The notes under the pieces: generated by a model
The model's input: only the letters and a program-made list of their open reading frames with translations
The model's database searches: none
What the model was told of the DNA's origin: nothing
Made by a program: the position numbers and the translations under genes
Shown here: positions 1 through 12,102 of the stretch, in pieces
How positions within the stretch are numbered: the first letter of the stretch is position 1
Layout of the letters: each line of letters starts with the position of its first letter
NCBI RefSeq assembly: GCF_018991925.1
Contig: NW_024735554.1
Coordinates: forward strand, 3,811,025-3,875,024
Source: Homarus americanus
Lineage: Eukaryota > Arthropoda > Malacostraca > Decapoda > Nephropidae
Direction of reading: 5' to 3'
Length of the DNA stretch: 64,000 bases

Positions 1-172
1 TAAGTACAAATTGTATATGTAATCACAGGTATGCAGATTTAATGTATATTGCCGCTGCAGTTGGTCAGTGAATTAGTTGAGTGAACGCACGGAAATGCAT
101 ATTGAAAAACTCTTTCTGAATTACACGAGTAGAGTTTTGGGAGTATTGTTTGGTGATTTATGTGGGGTGTTA

Positions 173-176
<4 letters not shown>

Positions 177-229
<53 letters not shown>
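177..229. repeat. (TG)n microsatellite
   Basis: About 26 uninterrupted GT units. Confidence 0.98.
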
Positions 230-300
230 CGGTCGTTTACAACATTAATCAAGAAGGCGCAAGGAACAAATGAACTAGACGGAGGTGTATTTAAAGCTAT

Positions 301-359
301 ACTGTCTCTCAGGTAATATACTGTCTCTCTCAGGTAATATACTGTCTCTCTCAGGTAAT
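301..359. repeat. ~20-bp triplicate (ACTGTCTCTCTCAGGTAAT)
   Basis: Three copies; each contains CTCAGGTAAT, but no exon is evident. Confidence 0.85.
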
Positions 360-450
360 GTGTGATAGAGACTCCCTTCATTATCTGCTGTAACACTGTT
401 GGATAATTATTTCAGAGGGTCAATTTTTTTCTAAGGTATGGTCAAGTTTT

Positions 451-480
451 CGGTTAGGTTAGGTTAGATTAGGTTAGGGA
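451..480 (+). repeat. Interstitial (TTAGG)n
   Basis: GGTTAGGTTAGGTTAGATTAGG. Confidence 0.85.
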
Positions 481-625
481 GGGTAGAGGTAGGTGGAGAC
501 TTACACTTAGAACGTTATATAGAGGTGGCGACAAAAATTCCATAATTTTCTTTCCGTGTTACAAATTGATATATTTTTTTTAATTATGAAGCAGACGCAG
601 GTAACACTTCTTCCCTGTCTGTACT

Positions 626-656
<31 letters not shown>

Positions 657-1440
657 GAGGGTAATCAGGGCTGAGATGTCTTGAAAAATGTGGAGTTATT
701 TTTTCCCATAACTTAAGATATGGACATAAAGCGAGTCATTTACTCCTGAGAGGGAAAAACGCTTCAAATAGGGGGAAAAAATCCTCCAAATGGGAAAAAA
801 TCATTTAAATAGGGAAACAAATCATTGAAATCAGGAAAAAAAATCACCCAGACGAGGAAAAAAAAATCAAACAAGAAAACTTAAACTCATTCAAAGAGGA
901 AAAAACTGTCATACCTTGGGGGGGAAAAAAGGGGGAAAAAACAGCGAAGAGTAGGAATCCAAGAGCCATAACTCCCTGCTAGGACATCTACTCTATCCTG
1001 AGTGGCCTTTACCATTGACATCCGTTCACCAACACTGGTTTAAGTTCTCCACTATTGTAATGATCAACACCGACGATGCGTAAAGAAATGGGCGATACGA
1101 GGCGATGGTATATAATACTAGAGTGGCTACACTGCTTAATGCCATCAATCTGGTTTGGTCTTGTATTCGTGTGTATGACTGAATACATACGGTGTGTATG
1201 ACTGTATACTTATTATTTATGTTTTGTGTGTGAGAGTATACTTACTGTATGAATTCTGTGTATTAATTAGGGCGTGGGGCTGGCGGGGGCGTTTCAGTGG
1301 TTGAATATAATGTATGTTTATAATTATGTGTACTTGTGTACGTTGTATGAGTGTATAGTGTATATGATATTCATGTACGATTGTATTTTGTATGAGTGTT
1401 TGGGATTGTTAGTGTATAGTTGATATTTATGAACCTTTGT

Positions 1441-1979
1441 GCTGGGGTCTATTAGTACTGGGGCCTATTAGTACTGGGGTCTATTAGTACTGGGGCCTAT
1501 TAGTACTGGGGCCTATTAGTACTGGGGCCTAAGAGACCTAGTAGTTCTGGGGTCTAGTAGTCTTATGGTTCTGGGGTCTTGTAGTGGGGTCTGGGGTCTT
1601 GTAGTTCTGGGGTCTCTGTAGTTCTGGGGTTCTGGGGTCTAGTAGTTCTGGGGTCTAGTGGTTCTGGGGTCTAGTAGTTCTGGGGTCTAGTAGTTCTGGG
1701 GTCTAGTAGTTCTGGGGTCTAGTAGTTCTGGGGTCTATTAGTTCTGGGGTCTATTAGTTCTGGGGTCTAGGGGTCTAGTAGTTCTTGGGCCTAGTAGTAC
1801 TGGGGTCTAGTAGTACGGGGGCCTAGTAGTACGGGGGCCTAGTAGTACTGGGGTCTAGTAGTACTGGGGTCTATTCGTACTGGGGCCTAGTAGTACTGGG
1901 GCCTAGTAGTACTGGGGTCTAGTAGTACTGGGGCCTAGTAGTACTGGGGCCTAGTAGTACTGGGGTCTATTAGTACTGG
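1441..1979. repeat. ~16-bp G-rich minisatellite, about 33 units
   Basis: Unit TAGTTCTGGGGTCTAG with variants TAGTACTGGGGCCTAT. A GGGG run in nearly every unit. Confidence 0.95.
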
Positions 1980-2277
1980 GACCATCTGAGAGCAACACAC
2001 ACACCTTAAGATAAAACATTTTCATAATAAAATTAATCTTTTCCCCCCGCCCTTTTACACTGGTTAATTATACGAGGGCTGGCCGAGGTTCATAATGGGT
2101 GTATATCATAATTAAAACGTGTTTATTCCGCGTATCATATAAATTGTATAAGTTTTGTCAGTAGAACAATATTTAGGTCTATATTTAAACAAAATATAAA
2201 AATGTTATCTCGTGGGTTAATGTTGTTTCCTGTTTATATAAATGTGTGATGATAAGTTTGGGTAGGTTAGTTTAATG

Positions 2278-2278
<1 letters not shown>

Positions 2279-2341
<63 letters not shown>
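2279..2341. repeat. (TG)n microsatellite, one interruption
   Basis: GT units with ATGCG near 2,309. Confidence 0.98.
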
Positions 2342-2344
<3 letters not shown>

Positions 2345-2630
2345 GAGAGAAACGGACGCTGGTACTTATTAATCTCACACACACACACAACTGAATCAAT
2401 TTTTTTATCATTATTTTAAGTGGACGACGTTTCCAAGGAGGAGGATGACAGGAGGAGGAGGTGAGACAGTAAAGAGACGGAAGTTTATTGCAGCGTCAGG
2501 GACAGAGGATGGTGGAGGGGTGAGAAAAATAGGAGACGGTAAAGTAGGTTGTGGGACGGTTCTCTCTCTATCCCCGTCTCTCTCTGTCTCTCTGTCTTTG
2601 TCTCTCTCTAGTATCTCTTAAGTTGCATTT

Positions 2631-2665
2631 GGTTAGGTTAGGTTAGGATAGGTTGGGTTAGGATA
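2631..2665 (+). repeat. Interstitial (TTAGG)n, degenerate
   Basis: GGTTAGGTTAGGTTAGGATA and variants. Confidence 0.85.
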
Positions 2666-3250
2666 AATGGATGTACTATAAGGAGAAATATTACGAAGAC
2701 GAGGAATAAGAGAGAAGGGGAGAGAAACTGTTGAAGGTGAAGGAAAGAAGAGATAATGGAGAGTCAACAGAGAGAGAGAGAGAGAGAGAGTCGTGCTGGT
2801 ACTCATAGATCACCTTCAAGTACGACCATCTATCACGACCCTCGACCATCACCTTTACCTGTAGTTATTAATAATGACGATGATGATATGATAATGATAA
2901 TGACATTTTATACTTCAGTTTTATGTATTATCTTAAGTCAATCAACTAACTACACTCTTTATATCATCACTTACGGTAAAAATAGAAATATTCATCAGAC
3001 GAACCTTTGAGAATATATATTGCAGGATATGAATTGTGAAACGTTCATATATCATCAATTTTTACCTTAACCCTCAAGACTTAAGAATCTATGTAACTGC
3101 TTCTCTGAACTTACGAGATAAAATGATACTGGACTTACACTGAGACGAATGAGAGAGAGAGAGAGAGACCGTCCATTAGACCATTCTGGGGATTACTCTC
3201 TTAAATCTTTCCTCTCCCTCAGGATTTACACCCAGGAAAGGCTTTACGGC

Positions 3251-3493
3251 CAGGTAGGACCTCCTCAGGTAGGACCTCCTCCTCCTCAGGCAGGTCAGGC
3301 AGGACCTCCTCAGGCAGGACCTCCAGGCAGGACCTCCTCAGGCAGGACCTCCTCAGGTAGGACCTCCTCAGGTAGGACCTCCTCAGGCAGGACCACCTCA
3401 GGCAGGACCTCCTCAGGCAGGACCTCCTCAGGCAGGACCTCCTCAGGCAGGACCTCCTCAGGCAGGACCTCCTCAGGCAGGACCTCCTCAGGT
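3251..3493. repeat. 15-bp minisatellite (CAGGTAGGACCTCCT)
   Basis: About 16 units, CAGGTAGG/CAGGCAGG variants. Open on both strands because the period is a multiple of three. Confidence 0.95.
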
Positions 3494-3629
3494 CAGTTGG
3501 TAAACAGTGACGCTGTGAGAAGGTGATGTGTGTTGTTGATGATGGTGGCCATGACAGTGTGGCCAGGGTGTCAGGTGTCAGTGTAGGTGTGGCCAAGGTG
3601 TCAGGTGTTAAATGGAGCAAGATGTTGTA

Positions 3630-3726
3630 TCCTCACCTCCACCTTCCACCCCCACTCTCCACCCTGCACCCCCACCCCCCACCCTCCACCCTCCACCCCA
3701 CCCCCACCCTCCACCCTCCACCCTGC
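3630..3726. repeat. C-rich CCACCCT tract
   Basis: Irregular CCACCCTCCACC repeats. Confidence 0.9.
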
Positions 3727-3739
3727 TTCTGGTAATATT

Positions 3740-4680
3740 CCGTATATCTTACATAAACAGACCGATATTCCTCCCCAATACTCACAAAATATCCACAGTA
3801 AAGATAAGTGTCACCTGTTAAATGACACCATGGCCCTTACCACCCTCAGCAACTTGCATATAATTATGAATTTAATTTAATTCAAACCCTGGAGGAGGAG
3901 GATGAAGAGAGGAGGAAGAGCCACAGAAAAGGTGGATCTTTCATTTTATTTTCATTGAGATTAAAAATTTATACATTGAAGGAATATTATTAATCTAAGT
4001 ATTCAAATTGACACAGTTGAAAATGTATTTCTTATTATATGAAAGTTTAGGTGAAAATATTATATTCTTATGTAGCTCAAAAGTTTGTAGGTGTTTAATA
4101 CTTTTGTTTTTTAATTTTGTTTATTTTTTATATTAATAAAATGTAGGGGAGAAATTATTATTATTTTATTACTATTACTATTAAAGTCATATTTCGTAAC
4201 ACAGTATAAATGTAATTACTATACATATTACATTCACACAAATCATAACCTTCAATAATTCTTAGTTATATTACATTTATTTTATATAATCTCTAATATA
4301 ATTTATGGTGAACCTTCCAGAGAATAATCCTAATTAATCACAAAGCCAATTATTCTTTTTTTTTCCTCTTGTATTAATTCTCATAATACTACCACATTGA
4401 TAATTGCTATTTGCATAATTCACCTGTTGTTTACATTATCATAGTGTGGTAACCCCTTTAGTGTAGTGTAAGACCTCGTTAATACCCACAAGTCTCTCTC
4501 CTACATCTTTCTTATATAATGATTAAAACAACAACATCAACAACAACACAGAGGTCAGCTACATCGTCTTACACTATAAAAGTCTACACCACAATACAAG
4601 ACTGACCAGAAAATTGTGGAACACTTGATGACAACACTATTCCTCCCTCCCACCCACCCACCCATACACATACACAGCTC
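3740..4680. other. AT-rich stretch, nothing recognised
   Basis: Many TTATT runs; no open frame of note. Confidence 0.6.
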
Positions 4681-4684
4681 CTCC

Positions 4685-4685
<1 letters not shown>

Positions 4686-4725
<40 letters not shown>
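4686..4725. repeat. (CA)n microsatellite
   Basis: About 20 units. Confidence 0.98.
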
Positions 4726-4727
<2 letters not shown>

Positions 4728-4919
4728 CCGTAAGAAAAACGTATATAATTACAAACTTAATTTAATTCATAACTCGGCGGAGGTGTCACAAGAATGTGGA
4801 CTTTTAATATTATTTCTGACGTGGGTTTTAATGAAAGTCCAGCCGTGGTGTTCAGAGTTACCAGTAAGTGGCCCAGAGGTGTGTGTGTGTGTGTGTGTGT
4901 GTGTACACAGGGTGGAGTA

Positions 4920-6213
4920 ATGCGTCTAGTGTGGCAGCATTATGTTAGTGTCAAGGTGCAGGCACTGTTTGCTTCCTCTCGCTTTCAGCTGCCGCCGCTG
5001 GCTAGCCCTTGCGGCGAACAGGGAAGCAACTTGCATAAGTCTTCCCCTGCCAGGACACAGCTTCCTCACCATCAAGACTCCTGTTGTGCCTCCTCGTGGC
5101 TACACACGGTAACTGGGTGCCTCGTGGGCCGAGGCTAGGCCAGCAGGGGATCTCGGAGCAGCAGTGGGCCCCAGGGGGACAGTGCATAGGCCCACTGGCA
5201 TGTGGACACGTCCTGGCGCCTACCAACCACTGCCCCATTGCCTCGTGGATTAACCTTGGTAGGTATCTGGCTGTGGGAGTAAACCCGGAACGAAAAATCT
5301 GCGGTAGAGCCCCGCATCAGGCAGACATGTTTACAGAGCTCCAACAAGATCCCAACGGCGGTATAGGCGGAAGAGGTGACCACCATGGGAACCCAACGAC
5401 TACACCGGCAGATTAATGCATGATGGACAGGCTACCAAGGCGAAACCCAACAAACTGGGCATCTCTTCCTCTCCCCAGTCGCTGCAACACTTGCACCACT
5501 GGATCAGGAAAATGGAGAGCCAAGATGTGTGCCTGCGCTCCTGCCTCACCACATAAATCAACCCACGCACAGCCATCATCCAGCTCATCATACTTATCAT
5601 CATCAAAACCCCTATACCCTCAAAAGTCCTATGGCGACGGACGAGTGGCGACGGGGACAGGCAGAGATGACTGCCGGGAGTCTCTAGTCACAGCTCTGCA
5701 CATGGGCGGCATGGATAAGATGGTCGTTTATGCACTGGGATCTAGGCAGCAGTGCAATACGGTCCTGTCTATGCGACTGAGCAGCCCTCTCGAGGAGCCA
5801 CTCTGCTCATCCCACATTGGGAGGGGGCAAGAAAAGGTGCCCTAAACATAACCTGCCTAAAGAACTAACATGACTGGGCAACCGCACCCAGTAAGGTCAT
5901 CCTTAATGCGGTCGAAAACACAATCATAATCACAGATCAAAACAAAAACAAACTATATAACCTCTTATGGTTCGCTTCACGAAATGTCAGAACCCTTCTG
6001 GTTAATGGCACAAATGAGCGTCTTGAAAGAAGAACTTTCCCTGTGGCAAAAGAGCTGGCTAGGTATAGCATCGACATAGCAGCCATTAGTGAGTCCCGGC
6101 TCCCAGACGATGGTCAACTCACAGAACGGGGGTCTGGCTATAACTTCTTCTGGAAGGGTAAGCCTGCTGCGGAGAGAGACCGCATTTATGGAATTGGCTT
6201 TGCCATCCGCCAA
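4920..6213 (+). mobile_element. LINE (endonuclease type), 5' UTR and start of ORF, truncated
   Basis: Seen: about 1 kb of GC-richer sequence closely matches the copy at 31.66 kb. From about 5,970 a frame follows that reads RNVRTLL, ELARYSIDIAAISESRLPDD and FFWKGKPAAERDRIYGIGFA. Family knowledge: this order (NVRTL, then D-I-x-x-I-S-E-x-R) is the start of the apurinic-like endonuclease (EEP) domain of non-LTR retrotransposons, which nicks target DNA for reverse transcription. Homology to the 31.66-kb copy stops at about 6,213 (GCCATCCGCCA), inside the domain, so the reverse transcriptase is absent. The 5' boundary near 4,920 is approximate. It is not functional. Confidence 0.7.
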
Positions 6214-6379
6214 TGGCGAGTGCCACTGGCAATATTGTAACAAGACTAAGAACACTGCAATAATACTTGTGTAACACTAACAACACAAGCACCACTAAAA
6301 CTACTGTAACAACTCTATAACCACTTTGTCAACAATTTAATGATCTCGTTTTGTTGTATAAAAGGGGTGAGTGTGGGTT

Positions 6380-6770
6380 ACCGCCAGGACAGTGTTCGTC
6401 TGCAGTAGCGTCAATAATCATGTCAGTGTGGGCTGGGCGTAGCGTCAGTAAGGTAAGTCGAGGTTACGTTCGTCTGGCGTTAGTTTAGTTGGCGCGTCGT
6501 TGTGAGCAGGCAGGGGGGTGGGAGTACGTTCGTCTGGCATAGTATCAGTCAGGTAAAACGGGCATATGTTCGTCTGGCGGAGCTTCAATAACCGTGTTAA
6601 GGCGCACTGTTGGGTGACGATGAGAGGTGTTAACTACTGTCATATGAATAATGGATCTCTGAGAGACACTGTGTGGTGTAGCGAGGCAGTGTAGTGTGGT
6701 GTAGTCAGTGTAGTGTGGTGTAGCGAGAGTCAGTGAGACAGTGTAGTGTAGTGTATCGTAGTGTAGTGTT
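6380..6770. repeat. Degenerate GTTCGTCTGGCGTAGCGTC repeats, then GTGTAGTGTG array
   Basis: Three to four loose units of TTCGTCTGGC...AGCGTCAGTAAGGTAA to about 6,600, then GTGTAGTGTGGTGTAG repeats up to the SINE. Confidence 0.75.
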
Positions 6771-6773
6771 GTG

Positions 6774-6935
6774 ACCTCTGGTGTAATGGTCAGCATACTC
6801 GCCTCCTAAACGAGTGAGCCCGGGTTCGATCCCCGTGCAGGGTGAAATATGGCAAGTTTCTTCGCGTCCTTTACTCAGCAGTAATTAGGAACCTGTGTGT
6901 TAGCCAGTGCAGTTGGCCAGTTGTCCGATTTTCAT
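6774..6935 (+). mobile_element. tRNA-derived SINE (tRNA-like head plus body)
   Basis: Seen: the A box TGGTGTAATGG (6,779-6,789) and B box GGTTCGATCCC (6,823-6,833) match the Pol III consensus. The anticodon arm has loop CTCCTAA, suggesting an Arg(CCT)-like origin, but C31-A39 and three acceptor pairs fail, and no CCA follows. Downstream AGCAGTAATTAGGAACCTG and TGTGTTAGCCAG resemble the body of SINEs I recall from decapods. I therefore call it a SINE head and not a working tRNA. The end is approximate. Confidence 0.6.
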
Positions 6936-7253
6936 GGATTATTCCTTGATACTACGTCATACAGTTCGTTAACTAACGTTTTGAGTGATGTGTTGGCGAT
7001 AACTTCTACGTTAATATATATAGTGTACTGTAGATGTGCTTGTAGATTATATTATATACCTGTACCTATTAACCATGATGTACCTGTAAACTACGGTATA
7101 TGCACCTTGATAAGATTAAACTAAACCAACTTTACTTAAATTTACCCCAAATCTGTCTATCATTTAACGTTAATCTACCTGTCTGTATATATGTTTACCT
7201 GTATGTAAATTAATCTATATACCCATCATCTAGTCACTAAATCTGTAAGGTAG

Positions 7254-7284
<31 letters not shown>

Positions 7285-8139
7285 TTATGCTTGTTTCTTT
7301 GTTGATCTGACGGGTCGTTCAATACACGCATAAATATGTATATTCCTCTCGAACAGTTTGGGCATTCAGTTCCTTGTGCCTGTTGATACACCTTTGACGT
7401 TCTGTTACACTGTTGGGATTCTGTTGCACTGTTGGGATTCTGATACACTGTTGTCTTAAATACTTTAGCATATACTTTTAATTTTTTATGATACTGAGAA
7501 ATTCTGAAACCCTGAATATAGAAAAGCGACTCAGAAAACTATAGCATACAAGAGGTAAAGATAATGAACTACCCACGTTGAGCCGCTAGAGTAGGTTGGC
7601 AAGACTAACACAGATTAACTAACTAACTTCTTAATCCCTGTGTTTTTGTTATGATGACGTTTCACATATATTCTAAACCAAAAGAGTCGTATACCAGTTC
7701 CTTTAATATACTAATATAAACACAAATAAGTCAAATGAATCCAATAAACCACCCAAAATAAACCAATATAAATGCAAATGAATCCAAATGATGCACATGG
7801 ATGAAAGAAATGTGGATTCAGAAAGTTACATCCAGGCAAAGAGTTACTGAGTGAACACAAACTGTGGGGTGAGGGAGAGGGGAGAGGGGGGGAGGTCTGT
7901 GAGCTGAGGAGTACAAGAGGAAGGGAGGGGAGGTCTTGGTGTAGGAGCCTGTGGAACCAAGGTGATGGTCTTGGATCATGTGGTGGTGAGGAGGAGGTGA
8001 TCACAGCTGAGAGGGAGGTCTTGGTGGAACCCTGAGAGACCGCAGCGACACACCACCTCAATCACACCCGCCAGATGAGATGATCCGAAGGTGATGCAGT
8101 TAGGTCTTCCTGCACTGGTGGTCGCCTTTCATCTCCCTT
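6936..8139. other. No gene recognised
   Basis: AT-rich, with a TG tract at 7,253-7,281. A minus frame at 7,711-8,061 is a pyrimidine-rich shadow with no domain. Confidence 0.55.
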
Positions 8140-8345
8140 CCCTGTCTGACTGCTTGTTTGGCTGACTGACTGACTGTCTGGCTTGTTGGCCGACTGTCTA
8201 GTTGGCTGAGTGGCTGATTGATAGGTTGTTTGACCGATTAGCAGGGAGTTTTGCTGACTGGGTAGCTGATTGACTGGTTTGACTAACTGACTATTTGGTT
8301 GACTGGTTTATAGGCTGAGTAACAAAATGGGAAGTTGGTTGAGTA
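8140..8345. repeat. Tetranucleotide-based TGAC/TGGT degenerate tract
   Basis: CTGACTGACTGACTG and variants, spread over about 200 bp. Confidence 0.8.
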
Positions 8346-9359
8346 CCCAGCTGGCATAATGGCTGACAACTAATGTAACGGCCTTGTAACACGGCCTAAA
8401 ACGAATAACAATGTCGATAACTGGGCGTTGGAATTTCTCCTCCGTGTTCCCTTATTAACTTCAAATTTAGCGGGTTTATTTGACCGTTACGAAGTGAACA
8501 ACGGCCATGCTGATGAAACTCTCCGCCAGTGACTAAATCCAGCCCAAGAAAATCCCATCCGTTAAACTTCAATCACTTTTACTCAATCATTTACTTCTGT
8601 CCTTCATTTTTTTCTACTCCTTACTCCCTAGTGTATTGATAAAAATAATAATCCACTAACCTTACATCATTTATACTCTGATCTATAATAAGCTGTGACA
8701 TCCTTATCTTCTATCACACACCACTATAAACGTCTTCCCTATTACAATTGTATCATAACTATTTCCTTCACTCGTCCCCGGCTTAATCTGTCCTTTAACC
8801 CCATTTAATTTCCTTTTTCACTAACACACTAACATCAAGAATCGTCTCAGTTATCATATTTTCAAACACTATCACTTTGTTTCTCTCTCTCTTGTCTCTC
8901 TCCATCTCTCTTATTATGTCCTTTGCCTTCAAGTACCCTTATTTCCTTCTCTGTTCCTCCTTTTGGTAACTGTACACAAGAAGAAAGGATTACCAGGCCC
9001 ATGTGTAACAGCTATAAGGAAGAATGTAGAGGAAAAGGGATATGGTTACTGGTCAATCATACTACACAGAAAGCACTTGTCGCATCCATTAATTCACAAT
9101 AAATAAAAATGTATAACGCTTCGACAATACTATTTTTCATGTCAAAAGTCAGGAGTAATGTAAGCTTCACCTTTGTGTTCGTATTTTACAGAATTTTACC
9201 GAAGATACGTATATGTTTCAAAGCTCACAAGAGCGTGAACTCCTCGATTTTAAATTCTGAAGAGTAAATTTGCATGCTAGTGTACCTGTGATGTTCTGTT
9301 GTGGGTTGGAGCGGCCCCTGAAGATGTTGGGTTTGTTGGGGTCTTATTTGTTTAACTCT
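8346..9359. other. No gene recognised
   Basis: Moderately AT-rich unique sequence; no domain, splice pair or repeat stood out. Confidence 0.55.
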
Positions 9360-9500
9360 TTGACGACGATGGCTTAACCCTTTGAGAGCGATGGTTAATG
9401 CCTCGAGAGAGACATAGGTCGACACTTCAAAGAATGAAGGTTTAACGCTTTGAAAATGATCATTCTCAGGGGGTTAAAACATCGCTCTCATGGGTTAAAG
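9360..9500. repeat. Degenerate copies of the TTAACCCTTTGAGAGCGATGG motif
   Basis: Three to four forward copies and one inverted copy (CATCGCTCTCATGGGTTAAA at about 9,480). Confidence 0.7.
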
Positions 9501-9590
9501 ACATATTTCTACACCAGAATGGGAAGGACTGTCAACACCAAGATCCAGCCCGAGAGAGTCGATATGAGAGTCGTGCGTGTGTGTGTGTGT

Positions 9591-10369
9591 TGTTACGCCG
9601 TCTCTTAATTTACTTTAATATCCAAGGTTCTAGGCGTAACCATACAAAAAGTAAGTGAAGTAAATTAAAAGGGAATAAAAATAAATAAAGTAAACCTTTA
9701 AGAATTTAAGTAAATTAAATATTAACACAATAAAGAGACTCGTAGGCTGTCACAACAAATTGATTCACTATCGAAACTTTTAAGAGACAAATGATACTAA
9801 ACATCGAAACTTCAAGAATAAAAATAAAGCATTGGATTACGTTAACACTGCATAAACATATAAAACTAACACTGAAATTAACTAACGTGAAACAACACTG
9901 AATTACTTAAATGTAACTAAGCAAGCACTGATGGACACATAGGAGACAAGAATAGGTACTCACATTAATATACCACATTGGTGGTGACAGGAACACAGGA
10001 ATAAATTTAATTATAAGGAAAAGGTGACAAGCGTCACTCAAAACAATGTGAACTGAATGACAAGGAGGACTGGACTGAACTCCGCCAGTTGGTGGACCAC
10101 TATATATAGGGCTAAATTCCCTCCCAAAACCCGCCGGTGGGTCGTTTAACGATGCAAATGGTCGTTAGAGGAAAAGAATGCTTGTTACAATACTAAATGA
10201 AGAAATAAGATGGGCTTGAACAAATAATAACAGTTAAAACCTTAACAGCACAGGGTAAGGCGACTAGATTATAAAATAGTAAATATAACACATCATTACA
10301 GGAATAATATGGAACAACATGGAAGTATGTTATATAAAAAAAATAGAAAAATATGACAAGGTCGTAACA
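9591..10369 (+). mobile_element. Solo-LTR-like element, copy 1
   Basis: Seen: the 779-bp element starts TGTTACGCCGTCTC and ends GGTCGTAACA, and matches 18,198-18,983 almost along its full length. Its TG...CA ends form a short inverted repeat (TGTTACG/CGTAACA). It contains TATATATAGG at 10,101 and no ORF. Family knowledge: TG...CA termini with a TATA box and no internal coding are features of LTRs left after recombination. It lies inside a TG repeat, so the target duplication cannot be read with certainty. A TIR-type non-autonomous DNA element is the alternative. Confidence 0.6.
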
Positions 10370-10739
10370 GTGTGTGTGTGTGTGTGTTATAAATCAAAGT
10401 TAGGAGAACATACATTTATCAGGTCAAGTGGACAAGGGTGTTGAAAGAGATAAGTTTCAGGTGATTTTTTTTTGTCAACACAGGACAGCAGCAGAGGGAC
10501 CCAAGTTCACTAACAAGAACTACGTGGACCAACCAACACCAGACAACTTATAAAACTTCCTCAACTCCCGAGAAAAATGTCTTCATGAAACATTTTTCTT
10601 TTTACAGTAATTCAATCAAACTTCAGAGATACATTTAGAGAAAATTACACGTGTCTATTTATGTGTTTCTGTATATACATTAAACCCACAATAACAGGTA
10701 TAAACCTCAATGATGTAGGTTTAATGTAGGTTTGATATC

Positions 10740-10934
10740 TAATTTAACATTCAAGGTACAGTCGGCTGCACTTATACCTGGTACAATAGCTGGCATGTAT
10801 TGAGAGATGTGGCAACTCATGATACTAGCCAGACTTAGAATGGCAGTAAGTATTCCTGTCCAGAGTTGCCACATCTCACAAAACAAGCCAGCCACTGTAC
10901 CAGGTATTTGTGCAGGCAACTGAATGTTAAATTA
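10740..10934. repeat. Imperfect ~195-bp inverted repeat (hairpin)
   Basis: Left arm 10,740-10,818 and right arm 10,862-10,934 are reverse complements. There is an outer 14-base perfect match (TAATTTAACATTCA), an unequal internal loop, then a 53-base inner arm with about 46 matches, including ATACCTGGTACA and GAGATGTGGCAACTC. The apical loop is about 43 bases. It could be a fold-back/MITE element or a hairpin RNA source. No coding frame. Confidence 0.75.
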
Positions 10935-11265
10935 TGAAATCTATATTTTTGAGGTTTACACGTCTGTTAATACGAGTTTAATTTATATAGACGAACCCAA
11001 AATACACAGTTGTATTTCATGCAATTTGCGTGAGGACGTGTTTACTGATGAACAAATGGTTGTGAGGAAAAAACAATATAAAACCTCATATTTTCAAAAA
11101 AAAGTTACATTTCCATCGGTGTTTTTTATGTCCATTCACTGCTGTCTGCTTGTTAAAACTGTCAGTCACATAGAAATCCCCCGGAAAAAAAAACCTGACA
11201 TAGTTGTAACATTTCCTGGTAATACAAAATAAACTGTTTGGTGAAAAATTTACATGTGAACATTG

Positions 11266-11366
11266 CTGAATTAGCTGACAGTAAGAATTAGCTGACAGTT
11301 TAAGAGTTACCCGACAGTTTACGAATTAGCTGACAGTTTAAGAGTTAGCTGACAGTTTGAGAGTTT
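11266..11366. repeat. ~21-bp repeat (GAATTAGCTGACAGTTTAA)
   Basis: Five units of AGCTGACAGT with AGAGTT/GAATT spacers. Confidence 0.85.
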
Positions 11367-12057
11367 TCTGTAACAGTCTGTGATGAAAATGATGTCTGCT
11401 GTGGAAGTAGTACCAATTTAGTGTAGTTCCCCATAAGTTTCCTCACATATAATAGTCACAGGTATTCCTAGGCATGTCAAAGTCACGTCAGCTGGTGTTG
11501 GTATGGTCTCTCGCGTCTTGTGGGCAGTTGTGTTCCATCCCTCGTGTGGTGGTTAAGTGAGAGCACAAAACACTATGATGAAGGTTTCTGGTAGGTGTAG
11601 CTTAATGAATTGGTGTCCTGCTAGCAGTACGCACATACACACGTTCCAAACTCCATATTGTGGAACCTTTGAACCACGGATTCCGGAATTTCCGTATCTT
11701 TGAACACAACTGAACTCTCCTCCCCCCCCCACCTTAGTGAGTCTCGCCGCTATCCACTGTTCACAAACGCTGTCAGTCAGTCGATCACACAAACTCATCC
11801 ACTCCGTGAAATGTTGGGACGGGGAATACCGAGGGTGAAGCTCCGGCTCAACAACTAGCCTACAGGAGTGCAAATATTCGTCAGTACCTACATGTGCTGT
11901 GTATATATTTTCATCTGGTATGTAACATTCAACATCCGGTACATAAGATCTGTAATCATCTACACATCATTCAGACATCAAACTTGCGTATATCTGGTCT
12001 GTTTACTATGATACTTTCAGGTGTGGGTCATAACTAGTGTAATTATGTCATTTTCAG

Positions 12058-12102
12058 AAGTGTGGACCATCAGGTGGGCCGCTCACGGTGGTTGTGGTAA
12101 AG
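12058..12102 (+). CDS. Candidate 45-bp microexon (splice signals only)
   Basis: Seen: TCATTTTCAG ends at 12,057 and AAAG|GTAAGT marks a donor after 12,102. The 45 bases are open in two frames (KCGPSGGPLTVVVVK or VWTIRWAAHGGCGK). There is no recognisable domain and no neighbouring exon, so this rests on splice motifs alone and may be chance. Confidence 0.12.

Noticed and set aside
5420..5845. 141-codon plus frame as a host protein
   Set aside because: Lies in the 5' region of the LINE, is repeated in the other copies, and is not conserved in frame between copies.
6774..6844. Functional tRNA-Arg(CCT)
   Set aside because: Acceptor and anticodon stem mismatches, and a SINE-type body follows.
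11553..11873. 106-codon minus frame as a gene
   Set aside because: No domain, no splice pair, and it includes a C-run; it looks like a chance frame.
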